The position numbers and the translations under genes are program-made. The notes beneath the pieces were generated by a model, which was given only the letters and a program-made list of their open reading frames with translations, did no database searches and was not told where the DNA came from. Of a DNA stretch of 64,000 nt, positions 8,318 to 15,329 are shown piece by piece. The number at the start of each line of letters is the position of its first letter. Position 1 is the stretch's first letter. Source of the stretch: JAUXEH01 sp965533275 (lineage in GTDB: Bacteria > Acidobacteriota > Aminicenantia > Aminicenantales > Aminicenantaceae); assembly GCA_965533275.1 (NCBI GenBank), contig CBESWG010000005.1, positions 62,001 through 126,000 of the forward strand. The letters are read 5' to 3'.

Positions 8318-10123
8318 CTACTCGTCCTCCCAGCCGTGCAGGCGGTAGTATTCCTCGACCATGCGTTCGATGTCGACGGTGGCCCCCCGTGTGGGCCCCT
8401 CCTGCAGGGGCTCCTTCCGGAACCTCTCGGGCAGGGTGTCGTCCTCCCGCTTCACACCGAAGCGCCGGTTGAGGCGCCGGTCCCGCTGGACGGCCTCTCC
8501 CAGGCTTTCCTCAAGATAAAGCGCCGAATACTCTACACCAGTGCCCGTCGTGAGCAGGGCGGCGGAATTCTCGAGGTCCAGGATGCCCATGCACAGGCCG
8601 ATGTTCTTGCACATGGTCAGGCAGTCGGTGAGCAGCGCGATCTTCTCGGAATAGGTCACGAGCGCTGCCTTCCCTTCCTCCTCCAAACGCATGGCCGCCT
8701 TCTCGGTGCCGAAGCGCTGCCGCGCCTCGTCCCGGAGGTCTGTGAGCTCGAAATAGGGCTCGGCCCTCAGGTGGTCGCCGCCTCGGGAGGCGATGGCATA
8801 GGTCAGGCCGTAGGCCTTGATCCCCCGCGGGTCACCGCAGATGATGTCCAGGCCCTTTACCTGCATGACGAGCTTCTGGGCCTCCTCACCAAAATCCCGG
8901 GACAGCCGGGTTGCGCCCTGGGCCAGGCGTTCGCCCACGCCGCGGCGGTGGATGATATCGTCTACGGTCCTGCGGATGGCGGCGGTGTCGCCCCAGCGCA
9001 GCTCCAGTCCATCGAGATCCCCTGGCTTTATCAAACCCAATTCCTGGCACTCCATGATCCAGCCGATCACCTCGGCCGAAGAAATGGAATCCACCCCGGC
9101 CTGGTTGAGTACGGCGTTCATCTCCAGGGCAAACTCGAGGTCGCTGCAGCCGAGCCGGGAGGTGAAGCTGCACAGGGTCTCGAACTCGGGGCCCTCGGCC
9201 TCGAATCCCCCAGCCATGTAATAGCGGGAGCAGTGGAGGTTGCAGTTGTAGCAGGCCTTGTTCTTGACCTTGTAGCGCTCGGCCAGGGTCTGGCCCGAGA
9301 CCTCCTCGACATACTCGCACACCCCTTTCTGGAAATGCCGCGTGGGCAGGATGCCTATGCCGTTCAGGTCCTGCATCAGCATGGTGGTCCCCAGGCGGTA
9401 CCGCTTGTTGTACTCGCGGTGCTCGAGGATCGCCCGCTCCAGGTCCCGTGTCAGCTCGAGGAAGCCCAGTGTATCCGCCACCTCCAGCGACTGCTTTCCC
9501 CGGACCGCCACGGCCTTGAGGCGTTTGGAGCCCATCACCGCTCCCATGCCCGTGCGGCCGTTGACCCGGTTCCCGCTCGAAACGATGGCAGAATAGAGCA
9601 CCTGGTTTTCTCCGGCCAGGCCGATGCCGGCGACCTGGACCGTGTGGTCCCGGTGTGCCTTCCGGATCGCGGAGGTAATGGCAGCCACACCGAGGCCGGC
9701 GTATTCCGGGCATTCCCTGAACTCGGCCCCCTCCTCCGTGATCCAGAGGTAGATCAAGTTTTCGGACCGTCCGGTGATGACGATCTGGTCGAAGCCCGTC
9801 ATCTTCATCTCGGCCCCGAACTGGCCGCCCGCCGCAGAGTCTCCCAGGATCCCGGTTAACGGAGATTTGGCCGTCACCGTGTAGTAGGCCGAGGCCGGGA
9901 GCAGGGATCCGGTCAGGGGGCCCACGCCGAAGATGAGAGGATTTTCGGAACCCAGGGGATCACAGCCGGGCTCGATCTCCTCATCCAGCCTCCGGGTATT
10001 TGCGGCCCGGCCGCCGATCACGGGCTTCATCCAACCGGGATCGATCTCTTCGATCTCGAATGTGCGCGAGGTGAGGTCCACCCGAAGGAGGCGGCCGCCG
10101 TATCCATAGCGCAGCTGAGTCAT
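8318..10123 (-). CDS. Aldehyde:ferredoxin oxidoreductase (AOR family)
   Basis: This 601-residue enzyme oxidises aldehydes to carboxylic acids with ferredoxin as acceptor, using a tungsten or molybdenum bis-pterin centre and a 4Fe-4S cluster. Residues 291-298 (CYNCNLHC) give three cluster cysteines; a later cysteine in TDCLTMC supplies the fourth. GRTGMGAVMGSK (189-200) and a later RGGDHL are typical pterin-site segments. The length is normal for the family. It follows a ferredoxin gene (28-bp gap) and precedes an amino-acid symporter, so it probably handles aldehydes from 2-oxoacid decarboxylation in amino-acid fermentation. The specific aldehyde cannot be told from sequence. Confidence 0.94.
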   Translation of the reverse strand: MTQLRYGYGGRLLRVDLTSRTFEIEEIDPGWMKPVIGGRAANTRRLDEEIEPGCDPLGSENPLIFGVGPLTGSLLPASAYYTVTAKSPLTGILGDSAAGGQFGAEMKMTGFDQIVITGRSENLIYLWITEEGAEFRECPEYAGLGVAAITSAIRKAHRDHTVQVAGIGLAGENQVLYSAIVSSGNRVNGRTGMGAVMGSKRLKAVAVRGKQSLEVADTLGFLELTRDLERAILEHREYNKRYRLGTTMLMQDLNGIGILPTRHFQKGVCEYVEEVSGQTLAERYKVKNKACYNCNLHCSRYYMAGGFEAEGPEFETLCSFTSRLGCSDLEFALEMNAVLNQAGVDSISSAEVIGWIMECQELGLIKPGDLDGLELRWGDTAAIRRTVDDIIHRRGVGERLAQGATRLSRDFGEEAQKLVMQVKGLDIICGDPRGIKAYGLTYAIASRGGDHLRAEPYFELTDLRDEARQRFGTEKAAMRLEEEGKAALVTYSEKIALLTDCLTMCKNIGLCMGILDLENSAALLTTGTGVEYSALYLEESLGEAVQRDRRLNRRFGVKREDDTLPERFRKEPLQEGPTRGATVDIERMVEEYYRLHGWEDE

Positions 10124-10151
10124 GACGCGGGCCTTTCGCAGCCGGACAGGA

Positions 10152-10694
10152 TCATGTCAGGTCCCCATCCTTGTCCTCTTCCGCCTGGCAACGCGCTTTC
10201 CAGGTCGCCCGGAGCTTCTGTCCCAGCCGGCTGATGTACAGATGCCTCCGTTCCTGAGGATTCAGGCCGCGGGTTTCTTTATGGATATCTCGGAAGGAGG
10301 GTTGCTCTCCCCCCTCAAACCTGAGGACCCCTTCCGTGCAGGCCTTGACACACTTGGGATCGCCGCCGCACAAATCACAGATGTACACGAATCCCTGAAA
10401 CTGAGTGACGGCTCCGATGGGGCAGGCCTTTTCGCAGGCCCCGCACAGCGTGCAAACCGTGGGGGAGCAGACCACCTCGCCGTGATCGCCCCGCGAGAGT
10501 GCGTCCTCCGGGCAGACCATGCAGTACCGTTCCTTACACTGCTGGCAGACGACAGGGCCGTCGACGCCGGACTCGTAAAGGTGTACCACCTTAAGGCGCG
10601 ACAGCTCGGGATTGATGCGGCCGGTGTGGAAGAACGCGCAGGCCGCCTCGCAGCGGCGGCATCCGGTACAGCGGCTCAGGTCGACCTGGATCAT
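10152..10694 (-). CDS. Multi-cluster 4Fe-4S ferredoxin, electron partner of AOR
   Basis: The 180-residue protein carries repeated ferredoxin motifs: CTGCRRCEAAC near the N-terminus, CQQCKERYCMVCP, CTLCGACEKACP and CDLCGGDPKCVKAC, enough cysteines for about four 4Fe-4S clusters, as in HycB/DmsB-type subunits. No signal peptide is visible, so it works in the cytoplasm. Its position between the TIGR04076 gene and AOR on the same strand makes it the likely direct electron acceptor or relay for AOR. Confidence 0.9.
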   Translation of the reverse strand: MIQVDLSRCTGCRRCEAACAFFHTGRINPELSRLKVVHLYESGVDGPVVCQQCKERYCMVCPEDALSRGDHGEVVCSPTVCTLCGACEKACPIGAVTQFQGFVYICDLCGGDPKCVKACTEGVLRFEGGEQPSFRDIHKETRGLNPQERRHLYISRLGQKLRATWKARCQAEEDKDGDLT

Positions 10695-10705
10695 GCTCTT
10701 GCCCC

Positions 10706-10984
10706 TCAGGATCCGTCTACGGTCTCCAGCCGGAACTGCACGAGTCCCTTGGGATCGGGACAGGAAAAGGTGGAGAGACTGCGCACCCAGTGGCCCTCGT
10801 CCAGCCTGTCCTTTTCGGCCAGGATGGGGAAGATCGGCATCATGCTCTGCAGGGCCCAGATGCAGATGTGTTTTCCTTCGGGCACAAAGAGTTTGGATCC
10901 CTCCACATAGAAATAATCGCCCACCTGCATGGGGAGGTTGCAGTGCCCGTCGATGCGCTCCACACTCACCCTGATCTTTGCCAT
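10706..10984 (-). CDS. TIGR04076-like small protein of the AOR cluster
   Basis: The 92-residue product has the pattern of TIGR04076 proteins: an opening beta strand ending in a Cys (RVSVERIDGHC), VGDYFYVEG, a central IWALQSMMPIFPIL and a late CPDP segment before the last strand. These proteins have no known function but often sit beside anaerobic redox enzymes. It is the first gene of the minus-strand AOR unit, 11 bp before the ferredoxin gene. Confidence 0.72.
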   Translation of the reverse strand: MAKIRVSVERIDGHCNLPMQVGDYFYVEGSKLFVPEGKHICIWALQSMMPIFPILAEKDRLDEGHWVRSLSTFSCPDPKGLVQFRLETVDGS

Positions 10985-11119
10985 GCCGATCCTCCTCAGG
11001 GCCTCCGGTCGCTTCCAGCGAACGCCCTCAAATCAGGCCGGCTACTTGGGGGCCCGGCCACAGAAGTCCCATAGATTGTACCCGCCGTCCTGGGGAATGG
11101 CAAGCGGCGGGGATAACGA

Positions 11120-11148
11120 TTGACATGATTTTCCCCCTCTGATATACA
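11120..11148 (+). promoter_or_regulatory. Strong sigma-70-like promoter for brnQ
   Basis: A perfect TTGACA (11120-11125) lies 17 bp upstream of TATACA (11143-11148). The start codon of brnQ follows at 11175. The 190-bp region between this gene and the divergent AOR unit must also hold the AOR promoter, which I could not place. Confidence 0.65.
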
Positions 11149-11174
11149 AGGGCCTAACCCTGAGAGAGAGCCTC

Positions 11175-12482
11175 ATGAACAAAAAAAGGAACTTCGATGT
11201 AGTCCTGGTTGGTATGGCGCTGTTCGCCATGTTCTTCGGTGCCGGCAATCTCATCTTTCCGCCCTACATGGGATTCCTCTCCGGTTCGGTGTGGTCCATC
11301 GCGCTGCTGGGCTTCCTGATCACTGGCATCGGCATGCCGCTCATGGGTATCATCGCAGCGGCCCGGGCAGGAGGCACGATCGAGCACCTGGCCGGCCGCG
11401 TCGGGCCGAGGTTCGCCCGGGTCCTGAGCATCGTCGTCATCCTGGCCATCGGCCCGCTCCTGGCCATCCCGCGGACGGCCGCCACGACCTTCGAGATGGG
11501 AGTACGGCCCAACCTGCCCTGGCTGCCGCCGGCCGTGTCGTCGGTGCTCTTTTTCGGGATCACGCTCTTTTTCGCCCTCAACCGCAAAACGGTGGTGGAC
11601 AAGATCGGCAAGTTCCTAACCCCGTTCCTGCTCGTGACCCTCGTGACCATCATCGTCAAGGGCATCGTTTCCCCACTGGGCCCCCTGAATCCGGGTGTCA
11701 TAGACACTCCCTTTTCCTCCGGATTCCGGGAGGGCTACCAGACCATGGATGCCCTAGCCTCGATCGTGTTCGCTGAGATCATCATCGTGGCGCTGGTCTA
11801 TAAGGGCTACAGGGGGGTTCGGGACCAGGTCAAGCTGGCTTCCCTTGCCGGGGTGATCGCTGCCAGCGGCCTTGGGCTGGTCTACGGGGGACTCATGTAC
11901 CTGGGTGCCACCTCCCGAAGCCTCTTCGCAGCCGACATCGAACGTACGTCGCTACTGATCGGCATCGCCGAGGGCATCCTGGGGAGCGCCGGCAAAGTCG
12001 CCCTCGGGATAGCCGTTTCCATGGCCTGCCTCACGACCTCCATCGGCCTGACCGCCACCGTGGGCGACTATTTCAACGGCATCACCAAGGGAAAGATCCG
12101 GTACAAGCCGATCTGTATCGCCACCGTTGTATTCAGCGGCGTCTTTGCCACGGTGGGTGTCACCAAGATCGTGCAGATCGCCGTGCCGCTCCTGGTCCTC
12201 GTGTATCCGGTGGCCATCATCCTCATCCTGCTCACCATATTCGGCCGGAGGGCCATCCCCCGCTCCGTCTACATCGGAGCCATCTGTGGTGCACTGGCGA
12301 CCAGCGTATTCGATGCCCTCACGGCGGCCGGCCTCCCGATCTCGGCCCTGAATGCGCTCATCGCGAAGATCCCCCTCGCCGCCGATGGATTTCCCTGGAT
12401 CCTGCCGGCCGCACTGTGCGGGATCGTGGGCGTGTTCTTCGCAAAAAGAGAGGAAGAAGAGCAGCTGGAAGCCGCAGAGTAA
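11175..12482 (+). CDS. brnQ: Branched-chain amino-acid carrier BrnQ (LIVCS family)
   Basis: The 435-residue membrane protein has about 12 helices and opens with VGMALFAMFFGAGNLIFPP, the signature of the LIVCS family of sodium or proton-coupled leucine, isoleucine and valine importers. It ends in a short charged tail (KREEEEQLEAAE). It is transcribed away from the AOR unit from a strong promoter, placing branched-chain amino-acid uptake beside an aldehyde oxidoreductase that could oxidise branched aldehydes. The downstream pgsW gene converges on it with only 73 bp between. Confidence 0.92.
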   Translation: MNKKRNFDVVLVGMALFAMFFGAGNLIFPPYMGFLSGSVWSIALLGFLITGIGMPLMGIIAAARAGGTIEHLAGRVGPRFARVLSIVVILAIGPLLAIPRTAATTFEMGVRPNLPWLPPAVSSVLFFGITLFFALNRKTVVDKIGKFLTPFLLVTLVTIIVKGIVSPLGPLNPGVIDTPFSSGFREGYQTMDALASIVFAEIIIVALVYKGYRGVRDQVKLASLAGVIAASGLGLVYGGLMYLGATSRSLFAADIERTSLLIGIAEGILGSAGKVALGIAVSMACLTTSIGLTATVGDYFNGITKGKIRYKPICIATVVFSGVFATVGVTKIVQIAVPLLVLVYPVAIILILLTIFGRRAIPRSVYIGAICGALATSVFDALTAAGLPISALNALIAKIPLAADGFPWILPAALCGIVGVFFAKREEEEQLEAAE

Positions 12483-12555
12483 GCCCTCCATTGGAAGACC
12501 GCGAACCATATCCTGATTTCTTGCTCTGCTATAACTCCGAACGGCCGGATCCGGC

Positions 12556-13659
12556 TCAGCGCAGATTCTGGGTTGAGCCCGTGATCGACCGCCTGTGCCG
12601 CAAGCTGGTGATCGATAGCAGGATGATCACAGCCGCAAGATAGATGAGGCCCAGGATGATGAAGGTCAGGCTCTTCTCCCGGACGCGCCGGTAGAGAACA
12701 CCTTGACCGGGGGAAGGCAGGGGCTGCGGGTCCCAGGGCAGCCCGTACTCTTCAGCCAGGCCACGGATGAAGAGCAGGTGGATCACCGGGATGCCTCGGG
12801 CGGCCATGGCGAAGATCATACCCCGCTTCTCAGGGGGCGGCAATTCCTTGATGCGGGCCACGCCCGGCTTGACTTCGAGGATCAGGGAGTCGGTGCCCAT
12901 GTTGGCGAGGGTGCCTCCGATGTTGATGAAGGCCCGGATGGTCTCGCTTCCTTCTGCCGACTCGAAGAGCTCTGAACGCAGTGCGACATTCTTTTCCAGG
13001 TCCGGTTCCCGGATGATCGTCAGCCCGCTCATCCGCATGGCCGCCTCGAGGACCGCCCGCCCCTCCGGATCCATATTGGCCCCCACATCGGCGTCTCCCC
13101 CCAATGAGACGGCCACCGATCCGCGGCGGAGCAGCCCCAGGTCTTGCAGACACTCCTGCATGATGAGCCAGTGGAATCCCGGGAGGTTGGCCCCCCACTG
13201 AGACGCACCGAGCGAAGGCAGGAGCAGGGCCTCGACCTCCAGGGCAGAGGCCGCGCACAGCGTCGCGACGGCCAGGGCAGGAAAGGAACCGGAGGCACCC
13301 ACGGCGATCGTGTCGCCGCGCCGAACCCCGGCCTCGTGCAGCAGCAGGACGATCAGTCCCGCGGAGTTGGGGTTGGTGGTGGTGCGTTTGGCCTGGAGCT
13401 GTCCCAGCGAGGTGGTGATCGGGGAGAACTCGGCCCCGATCAGGCCGGTCCGGTTCACATCGGTTTGGGGATCGATGGGGAGGCCGAGCCGGGCGCGGCA
13501 TTCGCGCAGGGCTTGGGATGCCTCCGCCATCTTCTCCGATGCCAGGATCATGCTGGAATGCAGGTCGGAGGGCCCGGAAAAAGGCGCCGCATAGAGAACG
13601 ATCAAAAATGCTGCGCTCACGAACAGGAGCCAGACAAAGACCGGAGGCGAGCGCCTCAT
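12556..13659 (-). CDS. pgsW: Poly-gamma-glutamate system protein PgsW
   Basis: The product has one N-terminal helix (PVFVWLLFVSAAFLIVLYA) and one near the C-terminus (LTFIILGLIYLAAVIILLS), with a large domain between that includes GDTIAVGASGSFPALAVA and SLGGDADVGANMD. This matches PgsW, the third gene often found with pgsB and pgsC. Its biochemical role is not established. ATG at 13659 forms an ATGA overlap with the pgsC stop; an in-frame ATG at 13671 is possible. It is the last gene of the unit. Confidence 0.82.
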   Translation of the reverse strand: MRRSPPVFVWLLFVSAAFLIVLYAAPFSGPSDLHSSMILASEKMAEASQALRECRARLGLPIDPQTDVNRTGLIGAEFSPITTSLGQLQAKRTTTNPNSAGLIVLLLHEAGVRRGDTIAVGASGSFPALAVATLCAASALEVEALLLPSLGASQWGANLPGFHWLIMQECLQDLGLLRRGSVAVSLGGDADVGANMDPEGRAVLEAAMRMSGLTIIREPDLEKNVALRSELFESAEGSETIRAFINIGGTLANMGTDSLILEVKPGVARIKELPPPEKRGMIFAMAARGIPVIHLLFIRGLAEEYGLPWDPQPLPSPGQGVLYRRVREKSLTFIILGLIYLAAVIILLSITSLRHRRSITGSTQNLR

Positions 13660-14096
13660 CCCAAGATCCATGCCAGGATCCTCACGATCACATAGGTGAC
13701 GGCAGACACGGTCAGCAGGGATGCCAGAGTGGGGATGGTCCTCTGCTTGTCCAGGTTGTTTGCCAGTAGGCCGGGGATGACCCAGCCGATTATTCGCACT
13801 TCGACCGCGGAGGAAACAAGGCGCGGTGCCAGGAGCAGCACGACTTGAGAAAAAAGCGCTCCCAGGAGGAGCAGCAGGACGAAGCGGCGCTTGCCGAACA
13901 GGATGAGAAACCGGGAGAGCAGGCGGTACGCCCCGAGGGCGGCAAAGGCTACGACCAGGGTTGCAGCCACGGCGAGGGGCTGATCCAGGGACAGGGCAAA
14001 GTAGGCAGGGACGATGATCCCGCCCGGGTAGACGTCCATGACCTCCACGAAGAGCAGAGCGAGCACGATGCCGATAAAGAGTGTTTCAAACAACAC
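13656..14096 (-). CDS. pgsC: Poly-gamma-glutamate biosynthesis membrane protein PgsC/CapC
   Basis: About 146 residues with four to five membrane helices. It begins VLFETLFIGIVLALLFVEVMDVYPGG in my reading (start to GG) and continues IIVPAYFAL, the conserved CapC opening. The GTG at 14096 is chosen because a GGAGGG lies eight bases upstream; a longer frame upstream to 14177 is only the shadow of pgsB. The gene overlaps pgsB by 11 bp and pgsW by 4 bp. PgsC is the membrane partner of the PgsB ligase in making or exporting poly-gamma-glutamate. Confidence 0.85.
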   Translation of the reverse strand: MLFETLFIGIVLALLFVEVMDVYPGGIIVPAYFALSLDQPLAVAATLVVAFAALGAYRLLSRFLILFGKRRFVLLLLLGALFSQVVLLLAPRLVSSAVEVRIIGWVIPGLLANNLDKQRTIPTLASLLTVSAVTYVIVRILAWILG

Positions 14097-15246
14097 GGGG
14101 TGTTCCCTCCCTTTCCCAATACTCGAGCAGCCTGCGGCCGGCACCCCCCATGTTGCCCATGCCGAGGACGAGGCCATTGGCAGGAGCTTGCGCGCTCAAG
14201 GACGACATGACGGCCTCGGGTTGGCTGTTCTTGAGAACGATGGGGCTGATGCCGTGATCACCTCGCATGTGCTTCTTGAGAGCCAGGGCATGACTGCCTG
14301 TGACGTAGAGGGCCTGGAACTCCGGGAAGGTCCCCGCTTGCAGCGCCTGCAGCCACTGCAGGGTGCGGTCGCCGCGGTCGCGGCGCAGGTTGAGTAGGCC
14401 CAAGACGGGTCTTCCGTTCATCAGGCCCAGAGCCTTGAGTTTTTCGATGACCCGGCGAGTGGAGGCGGGATCGTTGGCCGCGAAGGCGCTCACACAGTCC
14501 CAAGCCTGGCCTTCCTGATCGGGCTGCCAGCTCCAGATCCTCAGGCTGCCCAGGTCGGGGAGAGACCTGTGGATGCCCTGTTCGGCCAGCTCCCGATCGA
14601 TGTTGAGGGAGTCTGTCACGGCCTGGACCAGCCTCACGTTGGACAGGAACCGGAGCCCAGCGTCAGCACGTTCATCAGGATCAGAATCGGGGGGCTCAGG
14701 GGCCGCTTGCATGTCCTCAGCCATGACCGTGCAGACCTCAGCCCCCTGCTCCGTCGCCCGCTCTTCCCAAGCGGGCATCTTCTCCTCATCCGGGACAAAC
14801 ACGGTGCAGTCAGGCCCGATGGCCGAGGCCAGGCAGCGGGCGGCGGACTCACGGGAGGGCCCCCAGTGTTCTGTATGATCGGGGTGGGCATTCGTGATCA
14901 GGAGGAGGTTGGGCTTGAAGATCCTGAGGCTCTCGATGTTCAGGGTCTCGGGCCGGATGCTCATCAGTTCCGCTACGATGACATCGGCCTGAATCTCCGC
15001 GGCCATACGAACAATCCGGATCTGCTCCAAGACAGAAGGCCGTCCTCGGCGTTCGAGCTCGACCTCGGAGCCATCCGGCAGGAGCAGCATAGGCCGGGAG
15101 CCCGTGGTCTTGGCCAGCACCTTAAAGCCGGCTTCCCGCAGGGCGGAGGCCAGCAGGCGCACAACGCTGGACTTGCCACGCGCGCCGGTCACACAGATCC
15201 GCAGGGACAGGCGGCGGCGGTTCCGCTCCAGCCGGAGGGATTCCAC
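14086..15246 (-). CDS. pgsB: Poly-gamma-glutamate synthase PgsB/CapB
   Basis: This is a Mur-ligase-type ATP-dependent amide ligase. The P-loop GARGKSSVVRL lies 20 residues in, followed by family segments SIRPETLNIESLRI, ITNAHPDHTEHWG, ADVIVAELMS and LNLRRDRGDRT. The first ordinary start is GTG at 15246. However, the same frame is open back to 15333 and encodes ELITAAACLLFLALIYSVE, the N-terminal membrane helix expected of PgsB, with no ATG, GTG or TTG. A rare start (CTG at 15333 in a CTGA overlap, or ATC at 15303 behind GGAGG) is therefore likely. No pgsA/capA gene is in the window. Confidence 0.85.
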   Translation of the reverse strand: MESLRLERNRRRLSLRICVTGARGKSSVVRLLASALREAGFKVLAKTTGSRPMLLLPDGSEVELERRGRPSVLEQIRIVRMAAEIQADVIVAELMSIRPETLNIESLRIFKPNLLLITNAHPDHTEHWGPSRESAARCLASAIGPDCTVFVPDEEKMPAWEERATEQGAEVCTVMAEDMQAAPEPPDSDPDERADAGLRFLSNVRLVQAVTDSLNIDRELAEQGIHRSLPDLGSLRIWSWQPDQEGQAWDCVSAFAANDPASTRRVIEKLKALGLMNGRPVLGLLNLRRDRGDRTLQWLQALQAGTFPEFQALYVTGSHALALKKHMRGDHGISPIVLKNSQPEAVMSSLSAQAPANGLVLGMGNMGGAGRRLLEYWEREGTPRVV

Positions 15247-15329
15247 ACTATAAATAAGTGCCAGGAACAGAAGACAGGCAGCGGCAGTGATGAGCTCTTG
15301 GATAGGTTCCTCCGGTTGTGTTCTCCTGG

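Noticed and set aside
8168..9859. Plus-strand open frame of 563 codons
   Set aside because: Antisense to the AOR gene, with no recognisable protein pattern.
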